Positions 1-12,000 of a DNA stretch of 64,000 nucleotides are shown here, one piece after another. Position 1 is the first letter of the stretch; the number at the start of each line of letters is the position of its first letter. The position numbers and the translations under genes were made by a program. The notes under the pieces were generated by a model, which ran no database searches, had not been told where the DNA came from, and saw nothing but the letters and a program-made list of their open reading frames with translations. Origin of the DNA: Edaphochlamys debaryana. Taxonomy: Eukaryota; Chlorophyta; Chlorophyceae; Chlamydomonadales. The DNA lies in the NCBI GenBank assembly GCA_016858145.1, contig JAEHOE010000055.1:496001-560000 (forward strand), read 5' to 3'.

Positions 1-3000
1 TCCGCGGGGCGGGTCCGCGGGGTGGGGCCGCGGGGTGGGGCCGCGAGGTGGGGCCGCGGGGTGGGGCCGCGGGGTGGGGCCGCGGGGTGGGGCCGCGAGG
101 TGGGGCCGCGGGGTGGGGCCGCGGGATGGGGCCGCGGGGTGGGGCCGCGAGGTGGGGCCGCGGGGTGGGGCCGCGAGGTGGGGCCGCGGGGTGGGGCCGC
201 GAGGTGGGGCCGCGGGGTGGGGCCGCGAGGTGGGGCCGCGAGGTGGGGCCGCGGGGTGGGGCCGCGGGGTGGGGCCGCGGGGTGGGGCCGCGGGGTGGGG
301 CCGCGGGGTGGGGCCGCGGGGTGGGGCCGCGGGGTGGGGCCGCGGGGTGGGGCCGCGGGGTGGGGCCGCGGGGTGGGGCCGCGGGGTGGGGCCGCGGGGT
401 GGGGCCGCGGGGTGGGGCCGCGGGGTGGGGCCACGAGGTGGGGCCGCGGGGTGGGGCCGCGGGGTGGGGCCGCGGGGTGGGGCCGGGGGGTGGGGGCAAG
501 CATAATAGGCTTGGGTTGCTCCCGGACTGATTCAACTGCTGACGCCGTGGCACGGTCCCTGTTCCCTCTGCGCCCCAGACTGTTGCCTGCTGCATCATGG
601 CTCCAGGGCACGTGCGCGCTCGCAAAACACTCACCCATCACCCCTGTTCGCCCACCTTTATCCCCCCTCTCCCCCTCCTTCCCCAGACCGTGGGCTACGC
701 CATCATGGTCTTCTTCTCAGTGGGCTTCACAGTGGACGTGGGCAGGTGGGGCAGCGCGGCTGGCTGGTTGGCCGGTTGGTTGGTTGGCCGGTTGGTTGGT
801 TGGCCGGCGGTTGGTTGGCCAGTTGACTGGTTGGTCGGTTGGTTGGTTGGTTGGCCGGTTGGTTGGTTGGCTTGCCGGTCAGTCGGTTGGTTGAACAACG
901 GGTGGGGGGTTATCGATGAGAAGGGCCGTCAGCTTGTCCATCAGCACTCGCGTCTTCCTCCCGCCCCCGCCCCAGGTTCTTCCTGTTCTGGGCGCTGCTG
1001 CTCGCTGCCGGCTTCAACTCGGTGGTCACGTTCCAGGTGCGCGAACCGGGGATAGGACCCAAGGCTTAGGGCCTGGGGCGGTGGTCACGCCAAGAGGCTG
1101 GCCTTGGCCTTGTTCCTTGCGACACCTTGATTGCTCCGTCTCCTCCTCCGCTTTTCAGCTGTCTCCGTTGCACCCCTCTCCCCTCCGCCCCCCCCTACAG
1201 CTGCTGGGCTCCATCTGCCGCCAGGCCACCATCACGCAGGGCATGGGCGCGGTGAGGCGCGGTGTTGGGCCTAGTGCAACGGCTCAGCAAGGGCGCTTTG
1301 AATTAGGCGCTCGCTCGGTCCTTCCGCACGGTGTTGGGCGTCCCTCGTCATCGCTCATACGTAACGTTACGCTCATATGTAACGTTACGCGTAACGTTGC
1401 CCCATCCAGGTGTACCTGATGGTCAACGTCATCGTCAGCGGCCTGCCCATCGCGCCCAGTGAGACCAGGGCTGCAGTATTGGAGGGCAAGCGCTTGCGCT
1501 TGATGGGCTTGTGCTCGCAGATGAGGCCATGGCTGCGCATAGATAGGGCGGACATGTCGGTACGGGACCATGCATGCACAACTGGATCTTGCTCGCTTCA
1601 CCTTTCTGCTGACGCCCTCCGTTGCCCTCCACACCGCCCCGACCCTCCACTGCAGCCTCCATCCCGTCCTGGTGGTGAGCAAGGGGAGGGCGTGGGTTGG
1701 GGGTGGGAAAGCTCCCCTGGAGAGATCTCCTGAGCCTAGTGGGCTTAGCGGGCTGGGCCGCCACACGCGACGCCCCCCCCCCCCCACGGTCCCTATCCCC
1801 ATGTGCGCATGTCGTGGATCCAGATCTTGCTGCTGATCTCCATCCCCACATCTATCCGTACACGCAGGATCTGGTTCTACTGGGTGTCGCCCATGGCCTG
1901 GATCTTCCGGGGCCTGGCCATCAACGAGCTGGGCTCCCCCGCCTGGACCCCCGTGTCCTCCGCCCCGGGGGCGCCCACCATTGGCCTGGTACGACAACCC
2001 CGGCCGTACAGTGCTGGATCCCAGGCGGGATTACAAGGGTATCAGAGAGAAGCTGAAGCGCGCTAGCTTGCTGAGTACCCAATAGTCAATAGTTCCACTC
2101 CCGCAAAGCCCGCCCGAGGGGGGCATGCGATTGCGGCGAGATCCCAGATCCCACAGCTGGGGCTCGCTGGCGGGCATGGGCGAACGATAGAGTGGCTCGC
2201 GCCGCAACATCTCAAAACTGCTGATTCTTCTTTTTGTATGCTCTCCGCTCTTGCCGATGCGATGCCCCACGCTCCGCACCACGCTTGATTGCTGCCTCAG
2301 GCGGTGCTGGAGGTCCGCGGCATCCCGACCGAGAAGGGCTGGGTGTACGGCGGCGTGGGCTACGCCATGGGCTTCTCGCTGCTCGAGGTGGGTGGGGGGG
2401 GTTTGGGTAGGTTTCAGGGTGCGTAGAAGACGCAACTGATTCATCCAACCCAACTGAACCCACCAACCACTGGCAGCAGACCAACACACTGACCGCTTCT
2501 CGAACCCCTCCCTCCCCCGCCCCTTGCAGCTCGTCCTGCTCGCGGCTTGCCTCGCGTTCCTGGGCCGTGAGTGCGGTCCTGAACAGGACGGGTCCTGGGC
2601 AGCCGGAGAGGCGCGGTGGCGTGGGGGGTGCGGTTCTCGGCCAGCGGCAGGAAGCGTGTGGCGGTGTGGCAGCGGGAGGGGCTAGAGGGGCAGCTCACCA
2701 GGACCCAAACCCCTGGCCTCCAAGACGCATGCATCATCTCTTCGTGCTATTTGCGCACGCCCTAACCTCGCCCCCGCCTCCCCTGTTCCCGTTCCCCTAT
2801 TGCGTGCGTCGCATGCAACAGCCCGCTCCAACAAGACCCCGGGCTACGGTGATGACGACGAGGAGGGCCGGGCCCAGTCCCTCCGTCTGGCCTGCCTCCC
2901 CGAGATGACGGACGGTGTGGAGGCCCTGGAGGGGGCGGAGCACGAGAACCCGGTCCAAGAGGGTGGCGCGGTGGCGGCGGCTGGCGGAGGCGGGGCCGCG

Positions 3001-6000
3001 GTGATGGCGGCGGGGGCGGTGGTGGAGCTGGCGGGGGTGGCGGCGAAGGAGGTGATGGCTGATGGCGGCGACGGGGCGGCGACGGAGGCGGCCGGGGTGG
3101 TGGCGGACGCCGGCGCGGGCATGGCGGCCGCGACTGGCGCGGCGGCGGCGGTGGCGGCTGTCGCGGTGGCGTCTGGCACCGCCGCGGCGGCAGCTGGGGC
3201 GGCTGTCGTCGGCGAGGGGGCCGCAGCCGGGGCCAAGGGCCCGGTGGCGGAGGCGGCCGAGGAGCCCCAGGCGGAGGCGGTGGTCAATGTGGCACCCATG
3301 TCGGCCCATGCGGCGGCCATGGGAGGCAAGGGCGAGGGCCACGAGCAGGACCTGCCCTTTGTGCACGTCAACTTTGCGTTCAAGGTGGGGGGCAGGGTGG
3401 GGGTGGCGCGGCGTGGCCCGGGGCCCCAAGCAACGGCCCTGGTTTTCCCTAGGCAGCTCTGCAGCGGTTTGTGGTGGCGTGGGCGGTACCTGCCTACGCC
3501 CCACAGGGCGAAGGCCGTAACCTCGCCCTGTCCTCACCTATCTTACTTGCCAAAGGCAGCTGCGGATCGTCGCATTGTTAGTAGTTGCGTGGGTGCGACT
3601 GATTGCGACGAGCAGGCTCCAATCACCGCGTCCTTTGTTTCGGGTTGCTTGACGCATTTGATTGCCCCAACTCGTAAGCCTGCCCCCTTGCTTGTTGTTC
3701 CCACCCACCCGCCCTGCAGGAGATCTCCTACTTTGTCCCCAACGCCAAGCACAAGAAGGGCGACGCCGGCAGCGGCCCGCCCGAGCTGCAGCTGCTCAAG
3801 TGCGTGAGGGTCGGGGCATGGGTTGGACCGAGGGCTCGCTTGCCTGTCGTTTGCTCCCGCCAAGGAATCAAGTTGGAGTCTCAACAAGCCTCTAATTTGG
3901 CCCTGGCAGGCCCTGGCAGGCCGACAGGCCGACAACGTGTGTTGACCGCCCCCCCCCCTGCCGAAACACACACACTTTCCCCCCGCTCGCCCTCCCCACC
4001 CCACCCCACCCCACCCCACCCCCAGCCGTGTGTCCGGTGTCTTCCGCCCGGGCGTGCTGACTGCGCTCATGGGCGCCAGCGGGGCAGGTGGGTAGGGGGC
4101 ACGGACGCGTCGGCGAAACACACTCTCCATCCCCCGCCCCGCCCGTCACCCCCCCCAGCCCCTGCCCTACCCCTGCCCCTTGTTGCGCTCATGGGCGCCA
4201 GTAGTGGCGCAGGCGCGTGCGTGTCAACAGGTAGACGCGTCGGCGAAACACGTTTCCCCCCGCCCGCCCCTTTAACCCCCCGGCCCCCTCCAGGCAAGAC
4301 CACTCTGATGGATGTGCTGGCGGGCCGCAAGACGGGCGGCCGCGTGGAGGGGCAGCAGGTGGGGGGACAGGGGGTGAAAGGGGGGGGGGGGAGATTATCG
4401 GTATATGTATGGGCGCGCGGTGGGGAGGGCAAGACCTGGCGGATGTGCGTGCACCCTACCTCTGAGCCACGCATGCCCTCTACCCCGCGGCACTAAGCGT
4501 GGCCCACTCATATCCGTCCGGCAGCGCTTTGGGTTGGTCTTGCCCTATGCGTACCATCCCTCGTCCCGCCCTCACTCTGGGAACCTCGCTCCAATTCAGG
4601 GCCCCCCCGCCCCACCGGCAACCCTGTCTGCCTGAGGCGATGACCTCGGCCCGCATTCAGTCCTGTGCTCTCTTGCCACGCCCTGGCTGGGTGATACGGG
4701 TGAAGAGTTACCCACATGGGGGCGGGTCTTACCAACCCGCCTTCCGTAACCCACGCCAAATATAAACCCCATTCTTCTATTTGCCCAACCCGGTGTCAAA
4801 TTTCTCTATCTCTTGCCACGCCCTGGCGGCCCCAGGTGGTCAACGGCGTGACAAAGGAGCCGCACGCCTTCGCCCGGCTGATGGGCTACGTGGAGCAGTT
4901 CGACGTGCACCTGCCGCTGGTGGGGCGGGCTGTGTGTGGAGGGGAGGGGGGGGGGGAGGGGGCGGTGTGTTTCGACACGGGGCGGGGGGAAGGAGCAGGT
5001 GCGCTGCCGGCTGATGGGCTACGTGGAACAGGCGGGGGGGTCGTTGCCGAACTTCTTTACGAAAGCGCTGGGGGCGGAGAGACACAGTATGGGGAGACAC
5101 AGGAGAGAGCCCGCGTGTGCCCTCCGCCCTGCGTTCTGGAACGCGTCGGCGAAACACACACGGTCCCTCGCCTTGCCCCCATCTGCCCCCCCTCCCCCAA
5201 AGAACACCCCCTCCCCCCCTCCCCCCCCCCCCCCCAGGCCACCGTGGAGGAGGCGCTTCTGTTCTCCGCCAACCTGAGGGTGACGGCGGCGCAGCTCAAG
5301 CAGGCGGGCGGGGCGCAGGCCTTCGTGCGGCGCATGATGAAGGTGGGGCTGGGGAAGGGGGGGGGGGGGGGGGGGGGGGGGGGGTGTTTGAATCTGATAA
5401 GCAGGAGAAGGTACATACCCCCACAAAGTCCATGATAGGTCCGCTGGGGGGGGAGGGTGGGGTGCTGTGTGGGGGGGCAGGCAAAGAATGCGCACGGTGG
5501 CGTAGACAGCACTGTCCCGCCCCCTTAACCCACCCCAGGCGGCCCACCGGTTTAGGCACGGCTTTATCATTCTCTATATTTCCTATTTCCAATTATGAGC
5601 TCATGCGCACTCCGTAAGCCCTAAACCCTAAACCCTAAACCCCCCTCACCCTGCCCCCCCCCCCCAGCTGGTGGAGCTGGTGCCTCTGGCCCACCGCACC
5701 ATCGGCCTGGGCGGCGGCGCGGGCGGCCTCACCGTGGAGGTGGGCGCGGGAGGGAGGGAGGGGAGGGGAGGGGAGGTGGGCGCGGGAGGGGAGGGAGGGG
5801 AGGGGAGGGGAGGGAGGGGAGGGGAGGGAGGGGAGGGGAGTGAGGGGCGGGAGGTGGGCGCGGAGAGGGGTGAGGGGAGGGAGGGGAGGGGAGGGGCCGG
5901 GCGGCCTGGGAAGAGCGTGCTTGCATTTTCCCGGGGTGGCTGGGCGGGCAGAGAGTGGATGGACAACTGGTGATGAGCTAACAATGCTCAAACGTTACCT

Positions 6001-9000
6001 CTTGCCCGCCGCCGTGCTCGCTCCTTCCTCTCACCCACCCCACACACCCACCCACCCACCCACCCCACACACCCACCCCCCACACACCCCACCAGATCCG
6101 CAAGCGACTCACCATTGCGTGTGAGCTGGTGGCCAACCCCGGCATCGTGTTTATGGACGAGCCCACCAGCGGTGAGGGGGCGGGGGTGAGCGGGAGCACG
6201 TGTGTGTGTTTTGCCGACGCGTCGGGGGCCGGGCTGGTCTGTGTTTATGGACGAGCCCACCAGAGGTGGGGAAAGGGGGGGTGGTTGGGAGGGGAGGAGG
6301 AGAGGGGGCTCAGGGTACCAGGAACTGGCAAACACGCTGGGGAGCGTGGGTGGATGGGGGGGGGGAAGAGGGCAACGGAAAGGAAGGACTGCAGCCTGGT
6401 GAGGAAGGTGGGGCCTGGGGAGCATGGGATGGGGGATCAGCAAAGGGGATCAGCAAAGGCAGCATGCGGAACGGCCCCACACAATGCCACACGGGGCACC
6501 CCGCCTCCCGCTACCTCCCAGGCCTGGACGCGCGTGCCCGCCCCTTGCCGGTTTGAGCCTGCCTCTCAGTAACATGACCCTCAAGAGCTTTCAGTAACCC
6601 TCAATAACCCGCGGCCCCCACGGCAGGTCTGGACGCGCGTGCGGCGGGCGTGGTTATGCGGGCGGTGAGGAACACCGTGGAGGACGGACGCACCGTGGTC
6701 TGGTGGGTTGGGGGGGAGCAGGGGGGGGGGGCATGGGGCGAGGAGGTGGGAGGGCGAACACTTAGGGCAGTGCCTGGCTGGTGGGTGGGGGGTGGAGGAC
6801 GGACGCACGGTGGTGGTGGTGGGTGGGATGGGGAGGGGTGAGACGCGGTGGGGCAGGCATGCGAGGGTATGAGGGGATGGTGCTGGCTATGGACCTAGAA
6901 GGACAGCCGACCCGCCACACAAGCCCGGTGTGCGTGGTTTCCCCCACGTCATGCTCTGGGGAGGTGCGCGTGCCGATCATCCGTTTTGCCTAGCCTCTTT
7001 CCCCCCAAGCCCCCGTCTCTCCCCTCCTCTGCCCCGCCCCCCCCCCCCCCTGGCTCCCCAGCACCATCCACCAGCCCAACCGAGAGATCATGGACAGCTT
7101 CGACGAGTGAGCGGGGCGGGGCAGAGGAAGCAACATACACTTGATTTGCCGAGCTTGACATATTTCTTTGGTAATCGCCCGTCTTCCGCAACGACTTCTT
7201 CCCCCGCGCTCTCTTGGTCTCAAACGCTGCGTTGCCGCCTGCTGTACATGTGTCCGGGCAGCATTCGGGTCTGGTGTCCTGCTCCCATCCCTGCAACGCC
7301 CGGGACAGACCCTCGTCCCCTGGCAACCTCCCATCAACGCCCCACCCCACCCACCCACCAACCAACCCACCCGCCCCCACCCGCCCCAGGCTGCTGCTGC
7401 TCAAGCCCGGCGGCCGCACCATCTACTTCGGGCCCCTGGGCAAGCGCCAGGCCCACCTGGTGGAGCACTTCAGCGCCTACGAGGGCGTGCCGCTGTGAGT
7501 CATCTGTACTTGGGTCCGAGGGCGTGCCGCTGTGAGTTATCTCTGCTTAGTTCCGAAGCCTTGCGAGGGCGTGCCGCTGTGAGTCATCTCCAGTTGGGTT
7601 CCGAAGCCCTAGAGTTATCTCTAGTTGGTTCCAAAGCCCTATCTACGAGGGCGTGCCGCTGTGAGCGGGCCGGCCACGACCTGGCTGGGTCGGGGTGCTG
7701 CCCAACATGCATACACGCGGCCACTCATCGCCTGCCCACCGCGCAGCCCCAGACGAGCAAGGCTCCCCGCCTCTCCCTGCCCCACCCCCCACCCCCCTCG
7801 CCCCTCCCCCTGCCCCCCTGCCCCACCCCCCTCGCCCCTCCCAGCTATGACCCCTCCATGAACCCGGCCAGCTGGATGCTGGAGGCCACGTCGGCCCATG
7901 ACGCGTCGTCAAAACACACACGGACCCCTCTTTACCCGCCGTTTCCCCCCCCCGCCCCCAGCTATGACCCCTCCATGAACCCGGCCAGCTGGATGCTGGA
8001 GGCCACGTCGGCCCATGACGCGTCGTCAAAACACACACGGACCCCTCTTTACCCGCCGTTTCCCCCCCCGCCCCCAGCTATGACCCCTCCATGAACCCGG
8101 CCAGCTGGATGCTGGAGGCCACGTCGGCCCATGACGCGTCGTCAAAACACACACGGACCCCTCTTTACCCGCCGTTTACCCCCCGCCCCCAGCTATGACC
8201 CCTCCATGAACCCGGCCAGCTGGATGCTGGAGGCCACGTCGGCCCATGACGCGTCGTCAAAACACACACGGACCCCTCTTTACCCGCCGTTTACCCCCCC
8301 GCCCCCAGCTATGACCCCTCCATGAACCCGGCCAGCTGGATGCTGGAGGCCACGTCGGCCCATGACGCGTCGTCAAAACACACACGGACCCCTCTTTACC
8401 CGCCGTTTCCCCCTCGCCCCTCCCAGCTATGACCCCTCCATGAACCCGGCCAGCTGGATGCTGGAGGCCACGTCGGCCCATGACGCGTCGTCAAAACACA
8501 CACGGACCCCTCTTTACCCGCCGTTTCCCCCCCGCCCCCAGCTATGACCCCTCCATGAACCCGGCCAGCTGGATGCTGGAGGCCACGTCGGCCCATGACG
8601 CGTCGTCAAACACACACGGACCCCTCCTTACCCGCCGTTTCCCCCTCGCCCCTCCCAGCTATGACCCCTCCATGAACCCGGCCAGCTGGATGCTGGAGGC
8701 CACGTCGGCCCATGACGCGTCGTCAAAACACACACGGACCCCTCTTTACCCGCCGTTTACCCCCCGCCCCCAGCTATGACCCCTCCATGAACCCGGCCAG
8801 CTGGATGCTGGAGGCCACGTCGGCCCATGACGCGTCGTCAAAACACACACGGACCCCTCCTTACCCGCCGTTTCTCCCCCGCCCCCAGCTATGACCCCTC
8901 CATGAACCCGGCCAGCTGGATGCTGGAGGCCACGTCGGCCCATGACGCGTCGTCAAAACACACACGGACCCCTCCTTACCCGCCGTTTCCCCCCCGCCCC

Positions 9001-12000
9001 CAGCTATGACCCCTCCATGAACCCGGCCAGCTGGATGCTGGAGGCCACGTCGGCCCATGACGCGTCGTCAAAACACACACGGACCCCTCCTTACCCGCCG
9101 TTCCCCCCCGCCCCCAGCTATGACCCCTCCATGAACCCGGCCAGCTGGATGCTGGAGGCCACGTCGGCCCATGACGCGTCGTCAAAACACACACGGACCC
9201 CTCTTTACCCGCCGTTTACCCCCCGCCCCCAGCTATGACCCCTCCATGAACCCGGCCAACTGGATGCTGGAGGCCACCTCCGCGGCCTCGGCGGAGGCGG
9301 TGGGGGCCGACTTCGCCGACCTGTGGGAGGACAGCGCCGAGGCCAAGTGAGGGGGGCGGGGAGGGGGGCACAGGCAAACAACTAGGAGGGGGGGGGTAAG
9401 GGGCGCGAGAGAAGGATGTGAGGGGGCACACCCTTTGCGGACCTGTGGGAGGACAGCGCTGAAGCCAAGTGCGCAGGGCGGGGTCGGGCGGGCTTGGGGG
9501 GAACGGTCGGCGGCTAAGAGTGCCACGGCACCCGCTGCTGCATGGCCCCCCCTGCCTGCCCCCAGTGGCGCTCGCTCGTGTCCCGCTGTGCCGGATCCCT
9601 CCCCCCAGTGGCGTCCGGGTCCTGCTGTGCCTTCCAACGAAGCCCCAACCCACCTGCTCGCTCCCCCGCCGTTCCCGCCCCTCCGTTCTCACCCCTCCGC
9701 TCCCGCCCCTCCGTCCCCGCCCCCCAGGGAGGCGGCGGCGCTGATCGACCTCGGCCTTCAGCCCAAGGGCGCAGCGGGGGCCGACATCGAGGCCGGCGGC
9801 GGCGGCGGCGGCGGCGGTGGCGGAGGCGGAGGTGGCGGTGGCGGCGGCGGCTCTGCCGACATGGAGCCGGGCAGCGGCCGCTACGCGCAGCCCATGGGTC
9901 GGCAGCTGCAGCTGGTGCTCATGCGATCGCTGCAGGCGCAGGCCCGGGACATGTCGTACAACGGTGAGGCAAGGATCCCGCCGATGCTGTATGTGTGAAT
10001 GATGAGGCAGGAGCCGGCCCGGCACCGGGTGCAGGGAGGCTGCCTGGGGGTGCTCGGAACACACACCGACGCACGAATGTAGCAGTTGCTCGCTGGCTTC
10101 GTTTCTGCCGCGCGTGTATATTCTTTGCTCGGCGCTAGGGGGCTAGGGGCTAGGGGGCCGGTGGGTGGGCGCTGAGTTCCAAGCAGCCGCTAGGCAGCCG
10201 CTAGCTAGCTAGGTCTTGACTTGTTTTGCCGCGCCCTCGTGCACGCCCCTGCTCGCCTGCCGGCCCCCAGGCGTGCGCTTCGGCATCGCCTTCGCCCTCG
10301 CCTGGATCCTGGGATCCCTGTACTGGGGTGAGCGGGCGCCGGGATTACCGGGATCCAGTTCGAATGCATGCTGTCGCCGTACGGTGTACATTTATGATCC
10401 AGGGATCCTGCTGGGCTCCCTGTACGGGGGTGATGAGCGCGTGGCTGGAAAGGCGGCAGGGGGGTGCGGCATGCGTGCAGCACAGCAACTATGGGAAGGC
10501 GGCGGGAGGTTTGGTAAGTAAGGCGGCAGGGGGTTGGGGCCTGTACGGCAGCTGCGCTGTCGCAGAGGGGCCGGGACCCTGCCACATGCCGTACAGGTGC
10601 CAAATGCCGTGCCCGCGCTGTGTGCCGCCCTGCACGGGAGGGAGGGAAGCGGCGTGAGGGTTACGAACAGGGGTGCCAGGCACTCCGTTGAGGGGGTTCT
10701 CAACCGGCGACTTGAAGATATATGACGCCGCCGCGGCCTGGCAGCACCGCCAACATGCACCCCTGCCAATGCGTTCGGGCTGCGAGGGACAGGGGCCGCT
10801 CGGGCTTTGGTTTTCGCCAGTTTTCAGCTTCTCGCCCATCATTCAGCAGCGCCGCTTTCCACCGCATCCCTCCAACACTATCCTCTACGTCAACCTATTG
10901 TAACGCTCGAGCCGCGCGTGTGGTCCCACCCTCGCAGGCACGGGCGACAAGTTTGAGACCGAGCTGAACATTCTCAACACCATTGGCTGCCTCTTCTGCT
11001 CCATGCTCTTCCTGCCCATGGTGGGCCCGGGGTGGGCCTGGGCTGGGCCCATGCAATGGGCCCGGGGAGGGCCTGGCGTGGGCCTGTGGTGTGGCCCATG
11101 GTGGGTGGCTGGGTGGGGCACAGGCCACAGGGACTGGAGTGCAGGGCAGGTCTTGGTCGCAAGGAGCGATCCAAGCAAGGCGGATCTGGGCGCAGGGGCG
11201 CCGAGCAAGCGTGGAGGTAGAGGGGGCTCTGATGAGGGTCAGTGCGGAACTCCCCGCAGCGCCGCCCCACCACGTATCCGCGACCTGCCCTCGCTCACCC
11301 ACGCCCTATCTAACTGGCTCGCGACTGCCCCTGAGTTTGCTGATCCACGCCCCTGCCCTCTCCCTTCCGCGCCCTCAGACCAACATGCTCTTGGTCATGC
11401 CCCGCATCCGGGCCTTCTCTGAACACGTGACCCTTGACATCGGCTTCTCCCTCGTGCCCCCCTTGACCCTTTACATCGGCTTCTCCCACTTGCCCCCCTC
11501 TTGCCTCCCCCCCCTCTTGCCTCCCCCCCCTCTTGCCTCCCCCCCGTCTTGCCTCCCGCCCCTCTTCCCCCCCATCTCCCTCTCGCCCCCCTCTTACATC
11601 CTCCCCCCATCTCCCCCCCTCAGACCAACATGCTCATGGTCATGCCTCAAGTCGGTGAGCCCTGGGGTGGGCAGCGGCCAGGCGTTTGCGATGGGTGTGG
11701 ACGGAGGGGCTAGCCCCTCGTAAGCACCCGCCCCCTCTTCTGCCAACCGAAACACAGCCCTCAGGGCTGGATGAGGCTCATCGCAGCCCCCAGCATCCTC
11801 GTAAGGACCTCCCCTGTACCCACTCGCCCCACGCAGAGCTTCAGCGGGCGGTGTTTTATCGCGAGAAGGCATCGGGCATGTACACGCCCTGGGTGTTTGC
11901 GGCGGCGCAGGTGGGACGCGGCACCCGGGGGACAAGGGCTTTGAAGGACTCGGGGTGATGACTCAGGGTTGCTCAGTGCGAAGCAAGCAAGTGCTTGGGA

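Noticed and set aside
22..894. Long Gly/Arg/Trp-rich open frames in all three forward frames
   Set aside because: They are translations of the 13-bp minisatellite and the GGTTGG repeat. A unit not divisible by three keeps every frame open; there is no conserved domain.
2797..3537. Long minus-strand ORFs opposite the transporter linker
   Set aside because: They mirror the Ala-rich exon 2822-3384, which fits plus-strand splice phases and joins two transporter domains.
7842..9290. CRISPR-like array
   Set aside because: Regular spacing, but units are 114-118 bp, contain splice sites and exon sequence, and have no unique spacers; the genome is eukaryotic.
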